A stretch of 64,000 nucleotides of DNA from Apiospora phragmitis (lineage: Eukaryota > Ascomycota > Sordariomycetes > Amphisphaeriales > Apiosporaceae). The stretch covers positions 434,001 to 498,000 of the forward strand of contig JAQQWL010000002.1 in assembly GCA_038363925.1 (NCBI GenBank), read 5' to 3'. Of the stretch, positions 36,725 to 47,183 are shown piece after piece. The translations under genes were made by a program, and so were the position numbers. Within the stretch, counting starts at the first letter, position 1, and each line of letters opens with the position of its first letter. The notes below the pieces were generated by a model, which was given only the letters and a program-made list of their open reading frames with translations, did not search any database and was not told the origin of the DNA.

Positions 36725-37906
36725 ATGGCGCCGACAGCACCTCTCCAGCCGCAAGTTCAACTGCCAGAAGTGGGTCACAATGAGGCACTTCACGAGCCGC
36801 AGGCCCAACCGCAAACCCAGCAGCTCGCAGGCCAGTCCAAGGACTCCGGTGGGCTTCACGCTGCTGCCACGTCTCCCGAACGGCACCTTGCGTGTCCAGA
36901 TCTCCCGCCGAACGCCCGCCTCGTTGCCCAGTTTCTCTCCGACTACCCCGCGCAGTCCAGCCAAGAAGAGGTCAAGGTCTTTACCCTCCATCCGGCCGAC
37001 TTCAACGCCCTGGAAGCCAATGAATTTTGCCAACATTTACTCGGCACGAAAGCTCACCACTACGACTACCTCCCTCGGTTTCATCGGCTCACTCTTACTA
37101 TGACTACGACAGCGTTTCATGACAGGGCCGCCCATCTCCTCAATGGCATCATCCTCAAAGCTTCGAGGGCTGCCTTCGAACAAGTCCCGACACCACCTTC
37201 TCTTACCAATGCCCGACTTGAAAGGGGCTATGGCGCAAGTAAAGTCAGCATCGAGCAAGACGGCATCGAAATCACATCCTCCAAACTTTCCGATGGCATG
37301 ATTGTATTCCGTCTGCCCGGCAAGGTCATCCCTGCTTTTTAGTTGGAAGTTGGATGGTCTAGTCCGACACCTATTCCGAATACCATCGCTGCTATGAGGG
37401 AGCGATGGGGTCAGCCCCGAAGTGCTATTCACATCAATCTGAAATACGACAACCGAAACCCTGTCCCGTCCCTTGAAGATGCTATCAGTCTCGAAATTAT
37501 CCGCATCGCTGAAACAGAAGAAACGTGGAAAGTGGTACATGATTCTTCCTGCAAGGATATCCGCCGACAAAACCCGGACGATACGATTAAATTCTTTTTA
37601 TCGGATCTACATGAGGACCTTCCTAAAGAGCCTATCGAGCTACGGTACGGTCAAATCGTCACAGCAGTCGATGAGGCAATCGAGTACCACCTCCGCTACA
37701 ACCAACCGCTCGAGGTACCAACTCGCTTGAAAGCCAAGCGTGACTGTACGATGGACGAGATGAGCAACGACGACAATGTTCAGGAGGAGGATAGCGGCGA
37801 AGAGCAGGAGGACCCGTCTTACCGCAGTAGTGACTCCATTGCCGTACAGTCGGCATCCTTCCGTCGCTCCTCTCGGCTGCAGACCAGAAAATCAGGTGCG
37901 AATTAA
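36725..37906 (+). pseudogene. Hypothetical protein gene with one in-frame nonsense codon
   Basis: A single continuous frame of 394 codons starts at ATG 36,725 and ends at TAA 37,904-37,906, broken only by TAG at 37,340-37,342. The next residues, LEVGWS, and the context ..PAF*LEVGW suggest a Gln codon (CAG) turned to TAG by one C-to-T change. No intron that would remove the stop was found with good borders. The N-terminal part is Gln/Pro-rich, the middle has mixed alpha/beta character, and the C-terminus is acidic and then basic (EEDSGEEQEDP, then RRSSRLQTRKSG), which may be a nuclear-type tail. Fungal hypothetical proteins with a ..EVG(W/Y)S.. motif are recalled, some resembling restriction-endonuclease folds, but the function is unknown. 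If the stop is a sequencing error the gene would be intact. Confidence 0.6.
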
Positions 37907-38665
37907 GGCCTTGGGGGAAGGTAGAGAAAGGGGACATTATTGGCAATTGATAGGGTCCCCGAGAAAGGATTACATATTTGCCTCATGGATAGGGCTCACA
38001 ACGCTGGTGACTACGGCCATAATGAGATGTCTTTAGATGCCCACAAATAGCTGAGGCGTAGAGAATACACTACAGCACATGCTACAGAAGGTAACGATAT
38101 CGGCTTCCTCGCTGGCGGGCCGAGAAATTCGTCTCCGCTTGGACCACTTTCTATTTTGGGAAAGGTGCACAGTGACGCTTACCCGCTGACCAGATGCCTG
38201 GTTTTGTACTCTACCAAGGCTTAGCATGTACCTGTCATCCCATATAGGCTCTAGGTAATTAATCACGAGGACAAAGTTGACCCTAATAGCGCGGGGTTGC
38301 GAACCAGCTCCGCGCTGCTTTCTACATAACCCCATGAAGGCATTACCTCAAAAGCGTTCGAGGAATGTTCCAGCATCCCATGTAGAGCATCACATATAGA
38401 GCACCACGAAGAAGCCTGCATGCCCTTTCAATTCTATCGATTGATCGAAGGCTGGCGCCACTGGATAGACTTGGCATATACCCCTCCTACTTTACAGTGG
38501 CAATAAATATTACTCATTTCGGACCTATGTCTAGACTCTTCCTGGTCCCCAACGAAAGCGAAGCGGTCTATAAATTGACGACGCTCCCTGGAACCCTCCA
38601 TTTTCAAAAGTATTAGGAAAGAGAAGATAAAGAGGAGAAGCTCTAGAATAGAAATTGCACCAGAC
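37907..38665. other. Intergenic region, no gene seen
   Basis: Ordinary composition. Short open frames on the minus strand (for example 38,033-38,335) lack motifs. It separates the hypothetical pseudogene from the WD40 relic. Confidence 0.4.
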
Positions 38666-40054
38666 TCACTGCTTCCCAACCCTTTCCATGTCGTATTCTA
38701 TGAAAACGATCCTCCCAGAAGCACAGCCGATCGTAATCAAAGAACCGGTAACAGCGGATGATACTGGCCGGAAATCAGGCGGTAACCATAACAGATAATT
38801 CCCATGCTAGGTTATCCAACAGCGATCCTCGCTGATACCATAGCTAAGGGGTGCAATCTTGCGCGGTGGAGGTAATGACTAACTAGGTTGGGCACCAACA
38901 GAAATAGCTCCAACATTAGTAAGAAGATATAAAGAATCCGGTCTAAATAATATTATAAAGGAAATAGTGTCTATATGGGTGGTCTGCAGCTCTTAGCCCG
39001 TCTGCGCGTCCCAGACCTTGATTGTGTGGTCATCCAACACTGACGCCACCAGCTTGCTGTCGTTCGAGAACGCCACCGACCTGACCGCGTTACTGTGGCC
39101 CTCGAGCGTCCGCTTCTCCTGGCCCGTCTGGGCGTCCCAGACTTTGACCGTCTGGTCGTCCGACGCCGAAGCTACCAGCTTGCTGTTGTGCGAGAATGCC
39201 ACCGACCTGACCGATGAGCTGTGGCCCTCGAGCGTCTGCAACTCTTGGCCCCTCTACGCGTCCCAGACTTTGACCGTCTTGTCGGAAGACGCTGACGCCA
39301 CCAGCTTGCTGTTGGGCGAGAACGCCACCGACCTAACCCAAGAGCTGTGGCCCGCGAGCGTCTGCTTCTCTTGGCCCGTCGTAGCGTCCCAGACCTTGAC
39401 CGTGTTGTCGTCCGACGCCGACGCCACCAGCTTGCTGTCGGGCGAGAACGCTACCGGGTCGACCGGACCGCTGTGGCCCTCGAGCGTCTGGCGGCAATTA
39501 TTCCACTTGTCGTCTACTACTAGCTGGTGCAGGATCCATTATGGGATAAGATCTTGAAATATAGCACGGATTACGCTCTATTTCGGGGCGAAGAGGAGGC
39601 TAGATAAATAGTAGAAACGTTAGCTAGAATAAAGCGGTTCGCGTTGCTAAGGAAATCGATTAATAGTTTATTAGTATTTAGCTTAATAGTTAATTAATAA
39701 TTTAACGAAACGAGTTTAAAAATAGCGTATTATAAAACTATTTAATATAATTAAAACTCGTAAGCTTTTTAAAGCTTTATTTATTAAATTAAACGCTTTT
39801 AACTAATATAGAAAATAGATAATTAAGAACTCGTGGACCTTATCGCCGTCGGAGAGCTTAGTACTTAAATACTTTAAGTAGTACACCTAGTAACGACAGG
39901 TATATTATATCTCTAGCCGCAGGTGCGTCTTGATCTACTTAGGATCGATCTCTGAGAGTGTTATCCTTGCCGCTTAGACTTAGCAGATATCTGTCCGCAG
40001 CGAGCTATTTATTACTCGTATATATTCTATCGCTAGCCGTCGGTGGACTACCTT
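38666..40054 (-). pseudogene. WD40 part of a fungal STAND (NWD/HET-E-type) protein, decayed
   Basis: Read on the minus strand from right to left. 40,054-39,600: the linker that precedes the repeats in fungal NACHT-WD40 proteins (HRRLAIEYIRVINSSLRTDI, EIDPK, KLSDGDKVHEFL, FAPK-stop-SVIRAIFQDLIP). 39,490-38,993: four WD40 units of exactly 126 bp/42 residues (TLEGHSSSVRSVAFS, then KLVASASDDQTVKVWDAQTG). 38,990-38,666: the C-terminal extra blade (LLTNVGAISVGA, YGISEDRCWIT, LLWLPPDFRPVSSAV, IGCASGRI) ending with TGA. At least six stops fall at expected Gln codons (for example 38,993-38,995), and a frameshift lies near 39,600-39,620. The right part is already RIP-like. The NACHT ATPase and N-terminal effector domain were not identified to the right. 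Near-identical repeat units are typical of this fast-evolving incompatibility/NLR family. Confidence 0.85.
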
Positions 40055-42124
40055 TTTAATAATTAATTTAAGCCTCGAGGCTCGCGATTTTATTAGTTTA
40101 TTTATTAAGGGCTTTATTAGCCTTATAAATAAAGAGTTTTTAAAAAAAGAGATTAAAAGTAAGGTTTATAATGGCTAGTTTTCGATTATTATTTCTTAAT
40201 GCCTAATTATTAGAGGGTGTTTTAATAGGCGTTAAGGCTAATTCGGCGACGAAATTAAGCGTCGATTCTTTATTAACTACCGGGGGTGGCTTTAGACGTA
40301 GTTAAGCAACACCTTTATCCTCTAGGATAATATATTTCGATAATAAAGGTTTCGATCGATCCCGCGGATAAATCCTAACTGTCTTCTAGGCATTTTAAAT
40401 CGTTAAAGGAGTTAACACATTAGTCTTAGCCTAGCGGTATGCCTTTAATATATTTAATTTAATAGGCTTAAATTTAAGGACCGCGTTTAAGTATACTTTT
40501 AAATAGATTCTTAGCCTTTTTTTTAATAGCCCGAAGACCCTTATATTTAAAACTCATACGACATAATTATAATATAGCTCGTAAAAGACGACCTATATTT
40601 TATTAATAAAAAAAATTGTAAAACGTTTTCGTTTATATATAAATTATAGCCGTTATAAACTAAAACGACTTATTTATTATCGTTATAAAATTAAATATAA
40701 AGAATAAAAATATATTAAATTTAATCTAATACTATAAGATTATTAATCCATTTTTTAAGCGATACCTTAAACCGCTAGTTATCTTAAAAATAGTCGTCTT
40801 AGTCTAGAAACTACTAGCTTTAAACGTCGGCCCCTTTAAAAATAACTAGCGGCGAGAGGGCTACCCTATTATAACCTACACATTTTAGGGTAGTAATTTA
40901 TTCCCTTTTTTCGATATCTTTTTTAAAGGCTAGATAATTAATAGCTTCGATAATTACCTAATAGTCACCGCTAACGCCTTAGCCGATATTTATTTTATCG
41001 GTATTATAAAAGCGTTTAAAACGAATATTAACTAGCTTCGAAATATTAAATCTATTAAAAAAACGTTAATATTAACGATAATTACCTTATTAACGCGGTT
41101 ATAATTAATTATTTTAAACTTAATAATTTTAACGAACTCGTTTTTAATTAAAAATCGATTATATTAACGTTACCTTAGCGTATAAGATATCTTAAAAACG
41201 TTTAATATTTATTAAACTATATATTTAAACTTAATAAACGTTAGCGCGAAGCCTAGTTTAGCCTAGCCGATAACTTAATTCGCTAATTAAGTCTCTAAAA
41301 ATAGTAATAATACCTGCCGGTCTTTATTTAGCTTTTATCGCGTCGATATACCAGCTAGGCGCCGGATAACGTACGATCGGTCGGTATCTTATCTACGGAC
41401 GGCTTCGCGAACACCTAGTCCGAGTTTTACGTCACGTATCGTAACCTACGCGCGTTTTTAAGTATTAAATAATAATATAAAAAATAATTAAAAAAACCGA
41501 ATAAAATAATAATAATATATAGAATTAAGAGGTAAAAGTAATAAAAAAATCTATATTATTATTTAAAGGTTTAACGCGCTTATAACGCGAAACGCGGTAG
41601 TTTATAAAGGGGTAGTTTATAAAGAGGTGCCTTAGCTTATATCGTTTAAAATAACATAAAATAACTAAGTTAAAGCCGATATAAAAAGAGGACTAATAAA
41701 TACTACGATCGAGTTAATAATAATATATAATTATAATAGTTTAGTCGCTCGTTATTATATCGAGAAATTAAAAAGTAAATATTTTAAAATAAGTATATAC
41801 GTTATATTAAGTTAAAAATTTTAACTTCGTATTTATTATTTTAATACCTCGCTTAAGTTCTTAATCGAATTATTAATCTTTCGGTCTTTAATAAAGCGAT
41901 AAATAATAACGCCGATAATAAATAATAATACCGCTATTTTAATTAAAGTTTAAATATTAATTTCGCGCGCTTATATAGCGAGTACGTATCGATTATTTAA
42001 TACGAAAGTACTATACTCTTTTTTAATTCGTATAAGCTTATTTTTAAAAAAAGCGCGGATATCTCGTTTAATAATAAGCTTAGCGACCTCGTAAAGAATA
42101 AGATCTTAATATACTCCTTTATAT
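40055..42124. other. AT-rich DNA of block 2, no recognised element
   Basis: RIP-like sequence continuing from the STAND relic. A further decayed part of that gene may lie in 40,060-40,400, but no P-loop or other NACHT motif could be read. 41,230-41,470 is an island of higher GC without recognised content. Confidence 0.4.
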
Positions 42125-42654
42125 TATAACCTAACTTAACTATGCGGCTAGACCCACCCTCGGCACGGCGACACTATATCTCGAGGCGCCTACGAGAACT
42201 AGCACTAAGGCTTACCCCACCGGTTAACGCTAACGAACTCCCCTATAATAATAAACCTCGCTATACCGTTATAACACTACGATAATTAATACTACGATAA
42301 TAGCACGATAAGGCCAGCTAATTATAAGTAAATAAAAATAAATAAAGTAATATAAATAATTAAAAATAAATTACGTAATAATAAAAGTCAGACGTAGTTT
42401 AATAAGATAATATTAAGTAGCTTAATTATAATTATTAAATAATATTAAATATAATTAATAAAAATTACTAAGCGAACGTAATTAATAAAAAAAGGATTAA
42501 ATATATAACGATAAGTATTCTTCTATATTTTATATAAATACTCTTTACTTTAGTAATTAATTTAAGTATTAATCTTAATTTATTAATAAAATAAATAGCT
42601 TTAACAATTTTATTATATAAATACTTTTACTCGACCCTTTATTATTACGTTATA
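42125..42654 (+). repeat. Divergent gypsy-type LTR
   Basis: It starts TATAACCTAACTTAACTATG and CGGCTAGACCC, resembling the start of the E1 LTR (..ACGACCTAGCC..CGGCCTA..ACCC). Its 42,485-42,640 part is parallel to the E1 LTR section at 10,225-10,390. It ends near ..CGTTATA. No matching 5-bp repeats were found outside, so it is either a truncated copy or a 5' LTR whose internal region is lost. The borders are approximate. Confidence 0.5.
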
Positions 42655-42707
42655 ACCCGGTATTACGATCGGTAGGTTAATCCCTCGCGGGGTAGTATTT
42701 AAAGCGT

Positions 42708-42910
42708 AGAATTAAATAAAAATAACCATTTATTTATTTCCGAAACTTTTATTTTATAACGTAATAATTAAATATACTTATTAAATAAGAGACGTGAGTT
42801 CGAAGTATAGAATTAAATAAAAATAACCGTCTAGTTATTTTTAAAGCTTTTACTTTATAGCGTAGTGGTTAGTTTAAACGCATTATAATAAAAGGCTCGA
42901 TTTTATAGAT
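42708..42910 (+). repeat. Two tandem tRNA-like units, 101-bp period
   Basis: Two copies of a roughly 101-bp unit start at 42,708 and 42,809 (AGAATTAAATAAAAATAACC). Each contains an A-box-like segment (second copy TAGCGTAGTGGTTAG at 42,858) and a B-box-like segment (first copy GAGTTCGAAGT at 42,796). In the second copy GCGT and ACGC can form a D stem. The anticodon arms are not convincing. It may be a dimeric tRNA-derived SINE or decayed tandem tRNA genes. Confidence 0.35.
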
Positions 42911-43099
42911 TTTGACCTTTAAAGCCTTTTAAACTTATTTAATAAGGTTTAAATTAAGTAAATATGCTAGCTACTTAATCCTTTAAATGCCCCTTAATTT
43001 TAAAAACTTTTCAACGGCATTAAATCGATATATACGCGCGTTATCTTATATAAAAAGGTCCCTAGGCTTATAAAAAGAAAAGATAGCAGCTCTTAAAAC

Positions 43100-43297
43100 T
43101 ATTAAAACAGCTAGATATCTATATTACTTTAAAAGGGGTGCCATGTGCCTACGCGTACGAACCCCTTTCTTGTTTTATAAAGAAGGGTATACGATACCCT
43201 TCGTAGTTAATAAAAGATAGATATAAATAATAAAATATAATAATATAACCTTAATTAAACCCGAAATTAATATGTACGTACGAAAGCTTATTTAATA
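43100..43297 (+). repeat. 5' LTR of copia B
   Basis: It runs from TATTAAAACAGC to GCTTATTTAATA and is followed by the same TTAATTAATAATTA leader as in copia A. It is 13 bp shorter than A's 5' LTR and shares its length with B's own 3' LTR, which supports the pairing. Confidence 0.8.
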
Positions 43298-44637
43298 TTA
43301 ATTAATAATTACGTAAAGTAATTATAAATTAATAAGAGTAAAGAGACGGTTTTACGCCCTTATCGATATAAGGGCGATCGTATTAAAGAGCCCCGAGAAT
43401 TTCCGCCCGTTAAAGATTCGGAGGAAGAGCTGAACTAAATTAACCGTATAAAGAGGAACCCTTTTTTCGAATATATATTATAAAGAGGAGACTAGGGTTC
43501 GAATTATACGCGAAACTAGCTAAGCTATATATAATTATATATTTAAATAACTTTATTAAACGATTTATAAAATAATAACCCTTATTAAAATAGAGTTAAT
43601 TATAGTCGGTAAATCGAGATTAAGCCCGGATATATTAAATTTAAATAAACCGACGAGTTTAAACCCCGAACTATTTATATACGAAAAAGTTTTTTAAAAT
43701 ACCGGGATCCTTTTAATAATTTAAAAAAGAAACGTTAACCTCGTTTTTTAAAAACTCGAACCTTTAAACGTACTTTTCGAAGAAATAATACTCGAACTAC
43801 TTACAATATACCTTATACTATACTTTTTAAAATATTATATATTAATAATATAAAACACTTTTTTAAAAAAAACTATTTAATATAAAATTTAAAAAATAAA
43901 CCGAATATTATTTCGATTAAATTAATTATACGTTTTAAAAAAAGCTTTCTTATTATTTCGAAAAAAACGGAGTTAATATACCGGTGAACGGATCCTTTAA
44001 AAGCAAGCTCGCAAGTTTAGTATTACCGGCCGTTCTTACTTACTAACGGGACCGACCGATAGAACCGATTTTAAAAACTCGAAAAGAGGATGCTCTATAT
44101 TCTTCCTAAGAATAGATAGTCGAATAACCGCCGCCTAAACGAGAGATACCCGGTCTTCGTACGAAATAATCGTCCGCGACACTACGGGATATTCTAGGCC
44201 CGACGTTTAACCTTAGATTCTTAAGTATTTAAGCGTTATAAAATATCGTCCCTTTTTTTTTTAACTCCGGTACCGCCGGACTAGACCGTATAATTATTTA
44301 GTCTAGCGTGTGTTATAAAATACGATATTTTTTTAAACCGAGCTATTTATAATAATAAGATCGATTAAAATAAAGTCGTCCCTCTTTTAAAGATATAATA
44401 CTTTATAAACTAAATAGCGATTATTATTATACGACCGAAAAGTAAATACGCCGAAAAGTAATTAATTAAAATTTTAAAAATAATACTAAATAAGCGCTAA
44501 TTCGTATTACGAGCCCTCGAAATAGGATAGTTTCAACGAATAGTTTTACTATACGCGTCGAGGCGTACGTTAAGAAGTTAGACTCGTATGGCGAGTAAGA
44601 AAAAAAGAAATATAAAAAAAGAGAAAAGAATTTAAAC

Positions 44638-44849
44638 TATTAAATGGGCTTTCGTACGTACGTACAAGTAGGTTCCGGGTTTAATCGAGGTTATATTACT
44701 ATATTCTATTATTTATATTTATCTCTAATACTAGCTACGAGGGGTATCGTATACCCCTCTTTATGAAATAGAAAAGGGGTTCGTGCGCGCAGGTACGTAG
44801 CACCCCTTTTAGAGCAATATGGACAGCTTTAGTTCCAGCTGTTCTAACA
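44638..44849 (-). repeat. Solo copia LTR with target duplication TAAAC
   Basis: 212 bp, ending ..GTTCTAACA with an intact CA terminus. TAAAC is at 44,633-44,637 and 44,850-44,854. It is the least mutated member of the family in this window and is inserted in copia B in opposite orientation. Confidence 0.85.
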
Positions 44850-45179
44850 TAAACCGTATAAATTATTTACGTACGAAGGAATATTTATTTATAAAACTAG
44901 TAAGGGTAGTTTTTAACAAGGTGTAACGTTTAATATACGACGGAGCCCTCGTTACTATTATTACCTTCGGCCGATTAAAATAATTACTCGAAAGGACTTA
45001 TTATTTAACCGAATTAATGTTAAAAAGGTATAATATTACTTATACGGTTTAAATAAGTACCGAATACCGGATTAAAGTAACTTAATCGTACGAAACCGTA
45101 CGAAACTTTTATAAAGGGAAGGCTCGTATTTAAAAAAGGGGAATAAGCTAATTTTATCGCTAAAATAGAAAACTACTAG

Positions 45180-45377
45180 TATTAAAATAGCTAGATATCT
45201 ATATTACTTTAAAAGGGGTATTACGTACCTACGCGTACGAACCCCTTTCTTATTTTATAAAGAGGGGCATATAATGCCCCTCGTAACTAGTAAAAGATAG
45301 ATATAAATAATAGAATATAACGATATAACCTCGATTAAACCCGGAATTAATACGTACGTACGAAAGCTTATTTAATA
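45180..45377 (+). repeat. 3' LTR of copia B
   Basis: Partner of 43,100-43,297, with the same length and the shared variant CTAGATATCTATATTAC near the 5' end. It is followed by AAAAC, the right-hand target duplication. Confidence 0.8.
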
Positions 45378-45403
45378 AAAACTTTAATATACTTAATAAA
45401 AAT

Positions 45404-45811
45404 AAAGCCTCCGGCGAGAGAGTCCGGATCTCCCTTATAAAAAATTAAAGAGGAGGTTCCTACCTCTCCTTCTTTTTACTACACCTTAACTTATATTATA
45501 AGGCTAATTCAAGGCCGTTCTTAAGACGTAAAGCTAATAAAATCCTTCCGGTAAAGTTTAAAACTATACTAAAAGACCTAGCGACCTAGTATAAAAGGTT
45601 CGTTCTAAATCGTATATTCGTCCGAAAAAAAGGAAAGCATTAGCCGCTTAAGGCGCGCATAAAAGGACTAATAACGACAGAATTTGAGCCGCTCTTTAAC
45701 GTCCTCCTTCGTTAAAAAGATACGCTTCGTAGCGCGTTAATAGCCGATCTTTCTTTTACGTAAAACACGCCTTACCGTATTAATCGAAAAGGAGCGTCGT
45801 TTAAAGCTTAA
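45404..45811 (+). pseudogene. Decayed frame of unknown identity
   Basis: One plus-strand frame can be followed for about 135 codons, with interior stops all at plausible Gln (CAA/CAG) positions: near PVKFKTILKDLAT, then YKRFVLNRIFVRKKGKH, LITTEFEPLFNVLLR and DTLRSALIADLSFT. It ends NRKGASFKA-stop. The composition (basic, hydrophobic patches) is protein-like, but no family was recognised. It may belong to a transposon other than those named. Confidence 0.4.
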
Positions 45812-46249
45812 TATAATATTAATATTTAAATAAAGCTTTTTTTAAATAAAACGAGGCTTTTTATATATTAATTAAAATAAATAGCGCTTTTATTAAATTA
45901 ATAATTTATAAAAGCTATTAGGTCTTACTTTTATTTTAAGCGACTTTTGTTAAATAAAACGCTTTATAAAATTACTAATAATAGCAGGCCGACGCGTTTC
46001 GAACGCGTCGGCAATAGCCTTCTTTTTAACCTCGATAGCAGCTAGCGCTATAATAGCCGCGACAGCCTCGAATATATATTCCTTATTAAGCTTACGCTCT
46101 ACGGCTAAATTACGACTAATTTTATTTAAATCTATATTAAATTAATAGAGTTATTTAAAGATAAAAATAAAAAAGGTAAAAAGGTAGTAAAATATAAGTT
46201 TTAATAAAGGTGGTCCTTGCGTAAACTTTTAAACGATCACTTTAATTAA
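45812..46249. other. AT-rich DNA with a GC-rich perfect hairpin
   Basis: Mostly RIP-like. At 45,988-46,012 the sequence GCCGACGCGTT, TCG, AACGCGTCGGC forms a hairpin with perfect 11-bp arms. It stands out in its AT-rich surroundings. No terminator function is implied in a fungal nuclear context. Confidence 0.5.
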
Positions 46250-46460
46250 GTCTATCGTTAAACTAAAAACTAAGGTTTTCTATACCCTTTTAAAAAGGGT
46301 GCCACGTACTTACCCGTACGAACCCCTTTTCTATTTTATAAAAAAGGGTATACGATGCCCCTTGTAGCTTGTACTAAAGATAGATATAAATAAAAAAGAT
46401 ATAGTAATATAACCTCGATTAAACCCGGAACCCTCGTATATATAAACAGTTTATTTAATA
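46250..46460 (+). repeat. Solo copia LTR, 5' end altered
   Basis: Same family and orientation as 46,854-47,065, with ACTAAGGTTTTCTATA shared near the start. The first 15 bases are diverged and the ACGTACGAAAGC part near the end is changed. ATTAA occurs at 46,245-46,249 and 46,461-46,465 and may be the target duplication. Confidence 0.6.
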
Positions 46461-46853
46461 ATTAATACTTTATTAATGCGTTAAAAATAAATTCGGCGTT
46501 ACTTTTTTATTTTTAAAACTAAGTAGCGTTAAAGGAAAGCTTTTATCTAATTTTTACCAAGTGGTTAATAATTCCTTTTAAGGGTTAAAACTCGTTAAAC
46601 TTGTTTCTTAATTTACGTATATATTAGTGCCACGCTAAGGGCTTTTTAAATTAAAACCTAATCTATTAAATGCTTTTATTATATTAAAAAAAGCCTTTAA
46701 TAACTCTCTTTAACCTCTCGCTTTAATTTAGCTTTATAAAGGCGGTTAACTAGCGTAGTTTTTGATATATTTTAATTTAAAGCGGCCCGGCGTATTAATT
46801 TACTATTTATAACGTTAAAAATCGCGGTAGTAATATTATTTTATATATAAAAT
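46461..46853. other. AT-rich spacer, no feature seen
   Basis: RIP-like sequence between two solo LTRs. No domain, terminal repeat or RNA-like structure was recognised. Confidence 0.4.
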
Positions 46854-47065
46854 TATTAGAACAGCAGGAACTAAGGTTTTCTATGTTACTTTAAAAAGGG
46901 TACCACGTACCTGCGCATACGAACCCCTTTTCTATTTTATTAAGAGGGGCATACAATACCCCTCGTAGCTAGTACTAGAGATAAATATAAACAATAGAAT
47001 ATAATAATATAACCTCGATTAAACCCGGAACTCACTTATACGTACGTACGAAAGCTTATTTAATA
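46854..47065 (+). repeat. Solo copia LTR with target duplication AAAAT
   Basis: 212 bp from TATTAGAACAGC to GCTTATTTAATA. AAAAT is present at 46,849-46,853 and 47,066-47,070. No internal element sequence adjoins it. Confidence 0.8.
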
Positions 47066-47183
47066 AAAATACTATAAATATTAAATAAATATAATATAAA
47101 AAGAATAAAATAAATTACTTTAAAATTAGTTAAAAAAGTAAGTAATAAAGAAAAGTAGCGGTAAGCTATTTTAGTATTGTTTA

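Larger units (their letters stand above)
43100..45377 (+). mobile_element. Internally deleted copia element B with target duplication AAAAC
   Basis: LTRs lie at 43,100-43,297 and 45,180-45,377 (198 bp each) in the same orientation, bordered by AAAAC at 43,095-43,099 and 45,378-45,382. The internal left part (43,298 to about 44,390) is parallel to copia A 5,317-6,410. Sequence near 44,430 corresponds to copia A near 7,750, and 44,985-45,179 corresponds to A's 3' internal end. Nearly the whole pol region is missing. The element therefore either inserted as a short non-autonomous derivative or lost pol after insertion. A solo LTR (44,638-44,849) has inserted into it. Confidence 0.8.

Noticed and set aside
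37240..37342. An intron (GTAAAG..TTTTAG) removing the TAG at 37,340
   Set aside because: The borders could be used, but removal of 103 bp would break the frame, while the sequence on both sides is in one frame without it. A nonsense change is simpler.
39018..39557. 179-codon plus-strand open frame
   Set aside because: Shadow of the WD40 repeats on the minus strand; its periodic sequence merely reflects the 126-bp units.
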